From Arthrobacter sp. Soil764 (GTDB taxonomy: Bacteria; Actinomycetota; Actinomycetes; Actinomycetales; Micrococcaceae), in assembly GCF_001428075.1 (NCBI RefSeq), contig NZ_LMSI01000019.1, positions 186,895 through 250,894 on the forward strand: 64,000 bases of DNA, written 5' to 3'. This document shows, piece by piece, positions 1 to 7,585 of the stretch. The position numbers were made by a program, and so were the translations under genes. Every line of letters starts with the position of its first letter. The first letter of the stretch is position 1. Under the pieces are notes generated by a model. The model was not told the DNA's origin and ran no database searches. It saw nothing but the letters and a program-made list of their open reading frames with translations.

Positions 1-802
1 CGGTGCCGGCTTCGAAGATGGTGGTCAGGGAGGCCTGGTCGACGCCGGGTGAGCCAATCAGCGGCTTGCCCACCACCCGCCCTTCGGCGTCGTGCAGCGC
101 ATTGTCCCGGATGTAGCCGTGATAAATGCTGTTGTTGTAGTCACGCGGGTGGTGGTCGGTGGTGATGAGGTCAATGCGGTCGGTGCCGTTGCCGTAGTAG
201 CGGGTGTAGCCGTTGACATAGCCCACTTTGGGCCGGCTGAAGAGCTTGCCGCCGAAACTCCAGGTACTGCCGCCGTCCCCGGAGACCATCAGGGTGGGAT
301 CGTCGTTGATGGCCCGGACAAAGTTGTACACGCGCGACTCCGCGTTCAGCCGGTGCAGGTTGGAATACGTTGCGCCGCGCCCTGCGGCCAGCTCCGTCCA
401 GTCGAAGCGCTCCTCGGGGCCCCATTCGGAGGCGTCGTGGGGCCGGACGGAGATCCGCCAGCGGGAGTAGTTGTCAGTCTTGTGCCTGGCGTACATAGCA
501 AGGTAGCGGCCGTCCGGCCTGACCAGCAGCGCCGGGGCATCATGGTCGTCAGGCTCCAGCCTGTGGTGCAGGACGTGGACTGTGCTGCTCCCGGAGGCCA
601 GGTCCAGGACGGCGACTTCAATGTTGCCGCCGCGGCGCTCGCCGTCCGGGCCCTCCGGAGCGGCTACGGAACCCACCAACAGCGTCTTGTTGACGGGGTC
701 CACCAGGGCCCGCTCGTCCTGGAACCAGCACCACGCGCCGTTGTCGTTGATGGTTTCCGGCGAGCCATGCCCGAATTCCCTGCCTTCGATACTGGATGTC
801 AT
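1..802 (-). CDS. BNR_4-type beta-propeller protein (3' end outside window)
   Basis: About 267 N-terminal codons are visible; the gene runs off the left edge. The first ATG (802) is followed by NDNGAWCWFQDERALVD and then regular strand-turn blocks such as LLVGSVA, ALLVRPDGRYLAMYA and LMVSGDGGSTWSF, the Asp-box-like pattern of the BNR_4 family (sialidase-fold propellers often found with polysaccharide-degrading enzymes). No signal peptide is visible, so the product looks cytoplasmic unless the start lies elsewhere. Substrate cannot be inferred. The bases before the start (AACGATAACGGG) give only a weak ribosome site. The gene is divergent from the exonuclease at 1029 with about 226 bp between them. 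Confidence 0.7.
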   Translation of the reverse strand, partial: MTSSIEGREFGHGSPETINDNGAWCWFQDERALVDPVNKTLLVGSVAAPEGPDGERRGGNIEVAVLDLASGSSTVHVLHHRLEPDDHDAPALLVRPDGRYLAMYARHKTDNYSRWRISVRPHDASEWGPEERFDWTELAAGRGATYSNLHRLNAESRVYNFVRAINDDPTLMVSGDGGSTWSFGGKLFSRPKVGYVNGYTRYYGNGTDRIDLITTDHHPRDYNNSIYHGYIRDNALHDAEGRVVGKPLIGSPGVDQASLTTIFEAGT

Positions 803-1028
803 CCCGTTATCGTTACGTACGGGCTTCGGAGGGTCAACGACAACACGGCGGTCGATCGCGGTCGGTCAGCAACCCGATCATGGGGATGTGCCAGGGGCAG
901 TCTGCAGGACCTTAATAGAGGCCGGCCGCGGCCTGCCGGGGCTGGAAGTCACCATGCGGTCCTTCCAGCCGCCACGGCGCCGGGTCCGGCTGCTGCCCCG
1001 CCGGCCATTTCCATGTCAGGATCAAGGT

Positions 1029-1985
1029 ATGCCCCAGCGCCTCATGCTGCTCGACACTGCCTCCCTGTACTTCCGCGCCTTCTACGGCCTGCCGGACACC
1101 ATCCGCCGTCCCGACGGCACCCCGGTCAACGCCGTCCGCGGGTTGCTGGACATGATCGCCCGGCTCAGCACCGACTACCATGCCACCCACCTGGTGGCCT
1201 GCTGGGACGATGACTGGCGTCCGCAATGGCGGGTGGACTTGCTCCCCACCTACAAAGCCCACCGTGTGGACGAAGCAGTTCCGGGCGGGACCGACGTCGA
1301 AGTGGTGCCCGAGGGCCTCCAGGCCCAGCTGCCCATGATCCGCCGCGTACTGGAGTTGGCCGGGATCGCCATTGTGGGCGCGGCGCACCACGAGGCCGAC
1401 GACGTCGTAGGCACCTACGCGAGCCATGCCGGCTTCCCGGTGGACGTGGTTACAGGCGACCGCGACCTGTTCCAGGTATGCGACGACGAGCGGGCCGTCC
1501 GGGTGATCTACACCGCCCGCGGCATGAAGAACCTCGAAGTCATCACGGAAGAAACGGTGGTGGCCAAGTACAAGGTCCTGCCCCAGCAGTACGCAGACTA
1601 TGCCACCCTCCGGGGAGACGCCTCCGACGGCTTGCCCGGCGTGGCCGGGATCGGAGAGAAGACGGCCGCGTCCCTGCTGCTGAAATATGGAACCCTCGAA
1701 CGCCTGCTGGCCGCCGCGGAGGAGCCGGGCACGGGCGTATCCGCGCCTGTCCGGGCCAAACTCTCAGCAGCCGCCGCCTACCTGGAAGCAGCCCCCGCCG
1801 TCGTCCGGCTGGTGCGTAACCTGGAGCTGCCCACCCTTGAAGAAGCGGGCGCCCGCCTGCAGCCCGTGACGGGGGACCGGCGGGCGGAACTGGAGCAGCT
1901 GGCCGCCGACTGGAACCTGGGCGGCTCGGTCCGCCGCCTGCTCGCCGCCCTGGACCTGCAGCAGCAGCCTGCGGGGCCGTCCTGA
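1029..1985 (+). CDS. 5'-3' exonuclease, PolA N-terminal type
   Basis: A 318-aa stand-alone 5' nuclease of the FEN/PolA family. Visible landmarks are the N-terminal LLDTASLYFRAFYG, the metal-binding blocks HEADDVVGTYA and VVTGDRDLFQV, and the helix-3-turn-helix LRGDASDGLPGVAGIGEKTA, in the family order. No polymerase domain follows, so it is a second 5' nuclease besides polA (14078). Likely roles are flap or primer removal and repair. The start was chosen because MPQRLMLLDTASLYF matches the family N-terminus; the frame stays open upstream but that part does not look coding. A CAGGAT hexamer ends 6 bases before the ATG, so the mRNA may be leaderless. Confidence 0.88.
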   Translation: MPQRLMLLDTASLYFRAFYGLPDTIRRPDGTPVNAVRGLLDMIARLSTDYHATHLVACWDDDWRPQWRVDLLPTYKAHRVDEAVPGGTDVEVVPEGLQAQLPMIRRVLELAGIAIVGAAHHEADDVVGTYASHAGFPVDVVTGDRDLFQVCDDERAVRVIYTARGMKNLEVITEETVVAKYKVLPQQYADYATLRGDASDGLPGVAGIGEKTAASLLLKYGTLERLLAAAEEPGTGVSAPVRAKLSAAAAYLEAAPAVVRLVRNLELPTLEEAGARLQPVTGDRRAELEQLAADWNLGGSVRRLLAALDLQQQPAGPS

Positions 1986-2028
1986 TCACCGGACACCTCA
2001 TTCTGTTGCGTCAAACAACGACAATCCC

Positions 2029-2045
2029 GCCCCGCACAGCGGGGC
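2029..2045. terminator. short GC hairpin after the exonuclease
   Basis: GCCCCGC (2029-2035) and GCGGGGC (2039-2045) form a perfect 7-bp stem with an ACA loop, 44 bp after the stop at 1985. There is no T-run, so termination is only inferred. Confidence 0.35.
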
Positions 2046-2173
2046 GCCCATGACGCCGAAAGTACGGGCGTGACAATTCGTTGCGTCCCGGGTCGGCACA
2101 TTTCAGGCGGCTTGAAGGAGTTGAATCGCTGATGGTTTGGTGAGGTAACGATCCAGATGAGAGGCCACTTTCC

Positions 2174-2689
2174 ATGTCAGTCACTTCAGATCTTGCTCCG
2201 CGCCGGCTTCGGGATATTTTTGGAACATTTGCCAGCGGCTTGACGGTCATTACGGCGACCACTGCGGACGGGCCCGCCGGCTTCACCTGCCAGTCCTTCG
2301 CGTCCCTGTCGCTGGAGCCGGCGCTGGTCACGTTCAGCCCGGCCCGCACATCAACCACCTGGCCCGCGCTGCGAAGGGCAGGCTCGTTTACCGTGAACAT
2401 CCTCCCGGCGGAACACCAGCACCTGGCGGGGCAGTTCGCCCGTTCTGGCACGGATAAGTTCGCGGGCGTCAGCCATGCCCGCTCACCGCTGGGGAATCCC
2501 GTGCTGGATGACGCGCTCGCCTGGATCGACTGCGAGCTCCATGAAGAGTACGACGGCGGCGACCACACCATCGTGGTGGCAGCGGTACGCCACCTCGATG
2601 CCCGGAACGACGCGGAGCCGCTGGTGTTCTTCAAAGGCGGGTACGCCGGCCTCCGCCCGGCGGAACGCCTGCTCGAAGCGGCAGGCTGA
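2174..2689 (+). CDS. flavin reductase family protein (FMN-binding)
   Basis: 171 aa with the flavin reductase-like fold: RDIFGTFASGLTVIT near the N-terminus, GFTCQSFASLSLEPALV as the FMN-binding strand-loop, then FTVNILPAEHQHLAGQFA. The family reduces FMN with NAD(P)H, often to feed a two-component monooxygenase, but no oxygenase partner is adjacent, so the partner is unknown. The ATG follows GAGAGG by about 10 bases. The end of the gene abuts a decayed CBS-domain fragment on the other strand. Confidence 0.85.
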   Translation: MSVTSDLAPRRLRDIFGTFASGLTVITATTADGPAGFTCQSFASLSLEPALVTFSPARTSTTWPALRRAGSFTVNILPAEHQHLAGQFARSGTDKFAGVSHARSPLGNPVLDDALAWIDCELHEEYDGGDHTIVVAAVRHLDARNDAEPLVFFKGGYAGLRPAERLLEAAG

Positions 2690-2714
2690 GCCGGAACAGG
2701 AGAAGCCGGTCATT

Positions 2715-2852
2715 GCGGATCGCTTCCTCAACGGAGTCGTCGGTTCCAATGGTGACCGGCTTGCCTTCGGCCAGGTTGCCGGCCTTGGCACTGCGCGGGT
2801 CGCCGCCTTCGGCCACGCACTTCACCACGATGTGGCGGTCCGTCAGCAGCCC
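2715..2852 (-). pseudogene. remnant of a CBS-domain protein
   Basis: Read on the minus strand, these about 46 codons give GLLTDRHIVVKCVAEGGDP, then AGNLAEGKPVTIGTDDSVEEAIR. This is the classic junction between CBS repeats: the end of one (LTDRDIVVK) and the start of the next (ddSveeAir). The match stops abruptly at both ends. Beyond AIR the frame reads antisense into the flavin reductase gene, and upstream of GLLTDR nothing CBS-like remains. No complete domain or plausible start is left. I read it as a gene deleted at both ends; recent decay is suggested by the still-good match. Confidence 0.7.
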
Positions 2853-2888
2853 GGAATTCGTCGAACGCTTGCCTTGGGCCCGTCAAGT

Positions 2889-2924
2889 AGTAAGCTTGCT
2901 GAGCATTACTAGTAAGCTTGCTGA
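2889..2924. promoter_or_regulatory. twin 14-bp repeat, candidate operator
   Basis: AGTAAGCTTGCTGA occurs at 2889-2902 and again at 2911-2924, a 22-bp period, about two helical turns. Each copy is a near-palindrome centred on AAGCTT, and TTACTAGTAA (2906-2915) between them is a perfect palindrome. The pair sits 25 bp before the start of the small membrane protein at 2949. Two in-phase sites suggest cooperative binding of a dimeric regulator; the regulator is unknown. Confidence 0.5.
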
Positions 2925-2948
2925 TTAAATGGGATTGGAGCAGGAGCT

Positions 2949-3251
2949 ATGGGCGCAATTTTCGGGACGGCCCTGTCACTGATGCTGACCGTTGGGGGCG
3001 CTGCGGTGGCGGCGGACCGGGGCGTGGGAGCGGCACAGCACCATCTCGCCGGCCACGTCCTCCTGGGTGTGGGCATCGGCCTGCTAATCGCCACCGCCCT
3101 GCGAACCGGCCTTCGGCTTCTCCTGGCCCGGCCCGCCTCGCCTGCGCGGACCGCTCCCGTGGCACCCCCGGAAGCTGAGTACGCTCCTGTGACTGTTCTC
3201 CCTGTCCGGACTGCCCGCACCGCCCCGCTGCGGGGCCGGCATGCCGCTTAA
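2949..3251 (+). CDS. small membrane protein, function unknown
   Basis: 100 aa. Two hydrophobic stretches are visible: residues about 4-22 (IFGTALSLMLTVGGAAVAA) and about 37-50 (HVLLGVGIGLLIATAL). A Pro/Ala/Arg-rich tail of about 40 residues follows. I do not recognise the family. GCAGGAGCT immediately before the ATG is a strong ribosome site. The last 11 bases overlap the next frame (3241), so the two are probably co-transcribed and coupled. The twin repeat at 2889-2924 lies directly upstream. Confidence 0.65.
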   Translation: MGAIFGTALSLMLTVGGAAVAADRGVGAAQHHLAGHVLLGVGIGLLIATALRTGLRLLLARPASPARTAPVAPPEAEYAPVTVLPVRTARTAPLRGRHAA

Positions 3252-3858
3252 GGTGCAGCCACCAATGGAACAAGTGCAGCCCGTGGCGGCCGGCGCGGCG
3301 CAGTCCGTGCCGCAGGGCCGTCCGGGAGCCCGCGCGCTGATCGTCCTGTGCTGCGCCCTTGTTGCGGCTGCGCTGGTTGGGGGTGCAGCCGGCATCCGTT
3401 CGGGCGATGCTGACGAAAACGTCCTGCGGGGTTTCCAGATCCGGGTGCTGAGCATCAGCCAGGCCGCGGCCGAGAACAGGATGGACGGGGCGCTGGCCGC
3501 CCTGCATGCCCTCGAGAAGGACCTGGGGGATGCGGCAGCCAATGGCCGGCTCTCCGCGTCGCGGTACCGCAGCATCGAGAACGCACTGTCGGCCGTCCGG
3601 ACTGATCTGGCTACACAGGTCGCGGCAGCCTCCGCGGCGGCGCCCCCTGTCGCAGCGCCCGACGCCGTCACGCCCGTCCCTGCCCTCGCCGGCACCGGGC
3701 AGGACCAGGTTGCTCCCGTGGAACCGGCCGTCCCTGCCGTCGCGCCGGCGCCGGCCGCCCCCGCGCCCGGAGAGTCCGCCCCGGAAGCTCCGGGCCAGGA
3801 GCGGGCGGAGGCTGCGAAGGAAGCCAAAGGCAAGGGCAAGGGTCCGGGCAAGTCCTGA
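3241..3858 (+). CDS. single-pass membrane protein with Pro/Ala-rich tail
   Basis: 205 aa if translation starts at the ATG overlapping the previous gene; an ATG at 3265 would shorten it by 8 codons, and neither has a clear ribosome site. Residues about 32-51 (ALIVLCCALVAAALVGGAAG) are one membrane helix. Residues 55-120 look helical (LHALEKDLGDAAANGRLSAS), and the rest is a low-complexity Pro/Ala tail ending in the basic KEAKGKGKGPGKS. The layout suggests an N-terminally anchored protein with an extracytoplasmic helical region. No known function; similar proteins in relatives tend to be called hypothetical or mucin-like, which says little. Confidence 0.6.
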   Translation: MPLKVQPPMEQVQPVAAGAAQSVPQGRPGARALIVLCCALVAAALVGGAAGIRSGDADENVLRGFQIRVLSISQAAAENRMDGALAALHALEKDLGDAAANGRLSASRYRSIENALSAVRTDLATQVAAASAAAPPVAAPDAVTPVPALAGTGQDQVAPVEPAVPAVAPAPAAPAPGESAPEAPGQERAEAAKEAKGKGKGPGKS

Positions 3859-3900
3859 CCACAGCAATGGACAACGTCCCGGTCAGGGCAGAATGGACGG

Positions 3901-6522
3901 ATGATTTCTCCTGACGTCCGCCCCGGTGCCGGCGCCTTTGACCTTGGCGCCATCGGAGCCGGACTTGCCTTCGAAGGATCCCTTTCCGTACTGCGGAACG
4001 CGCTGGAAAGCGCTGGTTCGCCGGGCGCGGCCGTGGTGCAGGCACCGCCGGGGACGGGCAAAACCACGCTCGTTCCGCCGTTGCTGGCCAATCTTTACGG
4101 CCGGCGGGGCCGGGTGGTGGTCACCCAGCCGCGGCGGGTTGCCGCCCGTGCCGCCGCCCGGCGCCTCTCAACACTCGATGGCAGCCGGCCGCCAGGGCGC
4201 GTGGGGTACACGGTTCGCGGGGAACGCCAGGCCGGCCCGGACACCCTGATCGAATTTGTCACCCCGGGGATCCTGTTGCGCCGCCTGCTGGCAGACCCCG
4301 GGCTGGAAGGCACTTCCGCCGTCGTCCTGGATGAGGTGCACGAGCGCGGCCTGGAAACGGACCTTCTGCTCGGCATGATTGCGGAGGTTCGTGCGCTGCG
4401 GGGTGACCTCGCCGTCGTCGCCATGTCCGCAACCTTGGACGCACCCCGGTTCGCCGCCCTGCTGGGGGAAGCCGACGGCGGCGGCCCCGCACCCGTCGTC
4501 GACTGCCCTTCCGTAAACCATCCGCTGGAAGTGCAATGCTTGCCGGCGCCCACCCCGCGGCTGGATGCAAGGGGTGTGGCGCGCGCCTTCCTGGACCACG
4601 TCGCCGCCACCGCCGCGGACGCCCATGTCCATGCTCTTGCTGCCGACAGGTCCGTGGACGCACTCGTGTTCCTGCCGGGTGCCAGGGAGGTTTCCCAGGT
4701 TGCAGCCACGCTGCGCAGTCGGGTGGGCAGCCAGGTGGACGTGCTGGAACTTCACGGCCAGGTGGGCCCGGCGGAGCAGGACAGGGCAGTGTCGGGGCGC
4801 GGTCCCGGGGCTCTTCCGCGGATCATCGTCTCCACGGATCTTGCCGAGTCTTCCCTCACAGTGCCCGGCGTCCGGCTGGTCATCGACTCCGGTCTGGCCC
4901 GGGAACCGCGGCGGGACGCCGGCCGGGGCATGAGCGGATTGGTTACCGTCTCCTGCTCACGGGCCTCCGCAGACCAGCGCGCAGGGCGCGCCGCGCGGCA
5001 GGGTCCGGGAACCGTGGTGCGCTGCTATTCCCCGCAGGCCTATGGAGCGGCTCCCGCTCACGTAACGCCGGAAATCAACGTGGCGGACCTGACCGGCGCC
5101 GCCCTGGTCCTCGCCTGCTGGGGCGCACCCGGTGGGAACGGGATCGCCTTGCCAGACCCGCCGCCGCGCCAGGCCATGGACGACGCAGTGGAGGTGCTCC
5201 GGGAGCTGGGCGCCGTCACCGATGCAGGCTTGGTGACGGCAGCTGGCCGGGCCCTCGCCCGCATCCCCGCCGATCCGCGGCTTGCAAGAGCTTTGCTCGA
5301 CGGCGGCACCGCCACCGGCCACCAGTTTGCTGCCGACGTGGTGGCCGCACTGTCCGGGGACCACCGGGCGCCCGGAGCGGACCTGCCCCGCCTTCTGGCC
5401 CAGCTCCGTGGCGACACAGGCGCGGCGGGAAAGCGGTGGGCGGAGGAGTCGAGACGGCTGGCCGCACTGGCACGGCGGCAACAGGACGGCGCGGCGGCAG
5501 TTCCCGCCCTTCCCGCCACTGGAGGCGATGCTGTTGGGGCCGTCGTCGCCCTCGCCTTTCCTGACCGCGTGGCCCGCCGTGCCCCCGGCAGCGACGGCGC
5601 GGAACAGTACCTGCTGTCCTCCGGGACCAGGGCAGGCCTGCCGGTGGGCAGCACCCTGTCAGGCCATGAGTGGATCGCCGTGGCCGACGTAACCCGGGCG
5701 GAAGGCAGGGACGCGGCCGGCACCGGCGCCGTCATCCGTGCCGCCGCCCCCATTTCCCTTGGCATTGCCGAAACGGCGGCATCGCATCTGCTGACTGATA
5801 CCGTGGACGCGGGATTCACTGGAGGCCGGCTCAGCGCGCGCAGGACCAGGCGGCTGGGATCGATCGTGCTTTCCACCACACCAGTGCGGCCCAGCGCTGG
5901 ACAGGGCAGGAGGGCGGTGGCGGCTGCGCTGCAGTCCGGCGGACTTGCAGTCTTGTCATGGTCGACGGCGGCGGCGTCCTTCCGGCGCCGCCTCGCCTTC
6001 CTGCACCGGGAGTTGGGAGCGCCTTGGCCTGATGTGTCGGACGTGGTGCTGCTGGACCGGCTGGAAGAGTGGCTGGGACCCGAGCTGGGGGACCTTGCCG
6101 CCGGGAAACCGGTCACCTCGGTTGACCTGGCGCACCCTTTGCACCGGCTGCTGCCCTGGCCCGAGGCTGGGCGGCTGGACGAGCTTGCGCCGGAGAACCT
6201 TAAGGTCCCCAGCGGTTCCCGGGTCAGGATCGACTATCCGGAACCAGGGGACGACGCCGCAGCGCCCGTGGTTGCGGTGAAACTGCAGGAGTGCTTCGGG
6301 CTGGCTGAGTCCCCAAAACTGGTGGGCGGCCGTGTTCCGGTCCTGTTCCACCTGCTGTCCCCGGCGCGCCGGCCCCTCGCCGTGACGGATGACCTGACCT
6401 CGTTCTGGTCCGGCCCGTACACGCAGGTGCGTGCGGAAATGCGGGGCCGCTACCCCAGGCATCCGTGGCCGGAGGACCCTTTGTCGGCCCCCGCCACGGC
6501 ACGCACCAAGCAGCGCAAATAG
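3901..6522 (+). CDS. hrpB: ATP-dependent helicase HrpB
   Basis: 873 aa, normal for HrpB. The DEAH-box RNA-helicase-like core shows Walker A APPGTGKT (residues 48-55), TQPRRVAARAAA, Walker B LDEVHERG (DEVH 144-147) and SAT (176-178). The second RecA domain has ISTDLAESSLTVPGV and QRAGRAARQGPG. The C-terminal HrpB region (VALAFPDRVARRAPG, and a tail with FHLLSPARRPLAVTDDL) separates it from HrpA. Substrate and cellular role of HrpB are poorly defined in any bacterium. A CAGAAT hexamer ends 6 bases before the ATG and no ribosome site is seen, so the message may be leaderless. Confidence 0.93.
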   Translation: MISPDVRPGAGAFDLGAIGAGLAFEGSLSVLRNALESAGSPGAAVVQAPPGTGKTTLVPPLLANLYGRRGRVVVTQPRRVAARAAARRLSTLDGSRPPGRVGYTVRGERQAGPDTLIEFVTPGILLRRLLADPGLEGTSAVVLDEVHERGLETDLLLGMIAEVRALRGDLAVVAMSATLDAPRFAALLGEADGGGPAPVVDCPSVNHPLEVQCLPAPTPRLDARGVARAFLDHVAATAADAHVHALAADRSVDALVFLPGAREVSQVAATLRSRVGSQVDVLELHGQVGPAEQDRAVSGRGPGALPRIIVSTDLAESSLTVPGVRLVIDSGLAREPRRDAGRGMSGLVTVSCSRASADQRAGRAARQGPGTVVRCYSPQAYGAAPAHVTPEINVADLTGAALVLACWGAPGGNGIALPDPPPRQAMDDAVEVLRELGAVTDAGLVTAAGRALARIPADPRLARALLDGGTATGHQFAADVVAALSGDHRAPGADLPRLLAQLRGDTGAAGKRWAEESRRLAALARRQQDGAAAVPALPATGGDAVGAVVALAFPDRVARRAPGSDGAEQYLLSSGTRAGLPVGSTLSGHEWIAVADVTRAEGRDAAGTGAVIRAAAPISLGIAETAASHLLTDTVDAGFTGGRLSARRTRRLGSIVLSTTPVRPSAGQGRRAVAAALQSGGLAVLSWSTAAASFRRRLAFLHRELGAPWPDVSDVVLLDRLEEWLGPELGDLAAGKPVTSVDLAHPLHRLLPWPEAGRLDELAPENLKVPSGSRVRIDYPEPGDDAAAPVVAVKLQECFGLAESPKLVGGRVPVLFHLLSPARRPLAVTDDLTSFWSGPYTQVRAEMRGRYPRHPWPEDPLSAPATARTKQRK

Positions 6523-6666
6523 GCGTTCTTCCCAGTGGCTGGACCCGGGAGTGAAAAGTCCGATACACGGCCGAAACGTCCTGTCGACGTGCTGAAACAT
6601 CGCTGGCCTAGGCTCATTCCCACGCGGACGACGCAGTCCGCATCCACCTACGGAAGGACGTACGCC

Positions 6667-6813
6667 ATGTTTCTCTTGAACAGCCTCAACCTCCTGCTGG
6701 ACGGGCACCGCAGCGACGCCGCTGCTTTCCGCACCAGCGATACGGGCTCATTTCCGGAAGGCCGGCTCACCTCGGCTGCCTGGGAAGGCTGGTGGCACGA
6801 GGACGCTGCCTAG
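6667..6813 (+). CDS. 48-aa orphan protein
   Basis: A small open frame with its own signals: TAGGCT (-10-like) at 6609-6614, a 6-bp hairpin (GCGGAC 6624-6629 / GTCCGC 6636-6641), GGAAGG at 6652-6657 and ATG nine bases later. The product starts MFLLNSLNLLLDGH and ends AAWEGWWHEDAA; it is acidic and Trp-rich at the C-terminus, with no membrane helix or known motif. Its TAG stop overlaps the TAG stop of the convergent hydrolase by three bases (shared palindrome CTAG, 6810-6813). The signals make translation plausible; function unknown. Confidence 0.55.
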   Translation: MFLLNSLNLLLDGHRSDAAAFRTSDTGSFPEGRLTSAAWEGWWHEDAA

Positions 6814-7497
6814 CGACTCGATGCCTGCGCTGCGATGAACACTGCCACGGGGGCTGCCAGGGACGCACCCACCTCATCGGCGTCCCGCTTCTTCCCCGCC
6901 ACCGCGAACGAGTGGTCACCACCCTCCACCCACTGCAGCACGGCGTTGGGCCCGATCCGGGCCACGACGTCCGCCAGGATGCCGGGCGTTGCAAAGGTGT
7001 CGCGGGTTCCCTGCAGGAACAGCATCGGTGTAGTGATTCCGTACAGGTGCTCATCACGCAGCTTTTCCGGCTTTCCGGGGGCATGCAGGGGGTAGCCCAG
7101 ATACACCAGGCCGGAGGCCTCCATTCCGTCGGCGACAGCCATGGACGCCATCCTGCCGCCGAACGACTTGCCCGCCGCCCAGACCGGGCCGCTGTCACCG
7201 TTCGCATCGGCCCCGGGCGCGGGCCGTATCCATGGCAGCCCGCCAGGCGGCGATGGCGGCCGGAGGGCGGTCAGGGAATTTCCGCCCTGCCTCACGGTAC
7301 GGAAAGTTGAAGCGGAGCGTGGCCAGTCCCAGGCCGTTCAGGGCATCAGTGAATCCGCGGAGGAACGGATGATCCATCCCTGCACCCGCACCGTGTGCCA
7401 CCACCACAGTGGCGGTGGGATCTGCGGGGCGGGCATACGCGGCGGAAAAGGTGGTGTCACCAACGGTGACGGTGAACTGCTGATCGGCTGCGGGCAT
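6810..7497 (-). pseudogene. alpha/beta hydrolase (dienelactone/KANL3-like), frameshifted
   Basis: Two frames together make one hydrolase. The first, from ATG 7497 (MPAADQQFTVTVGDTTF), carries VVVAHGAGAGMDHPF and LRFNFPYRE, then stops at 7195. The second continues with GPVWAAGKSFGGRMASM (nucleophile elbow G-K-S-F-G-G), FLQGTRDTFATP (acid) and WVEGGDHSF (catalytic His), and stops at 6810. Removing one base from the C-run at 7211-7214 (GGGG on the coding strand) joins TARARA directly to DANGDSGPVW and gives a normal 228-aa protein. All catalytic residues are intact, so this is either a very recent mutation, a phase-variable run, or a sequencing error. Confidence 0.8.
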
Positions 7498-7585
7498 GGA
7501 ACCATCATGCCGGAGTCCTGCCTGGTCCGCGGGAGTCAGGCATGATGTTCCGGTTCCTGCCCGTGGCTGGGTGTACGTTGTCCCC

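Noticed and set aside
780-850. Direct CGTTA-type repeats and CCCGT/ACGGG arms before the BNR_4 gene
   Set aside because: They do not form a convincing LacI palindrome and the arms are short.
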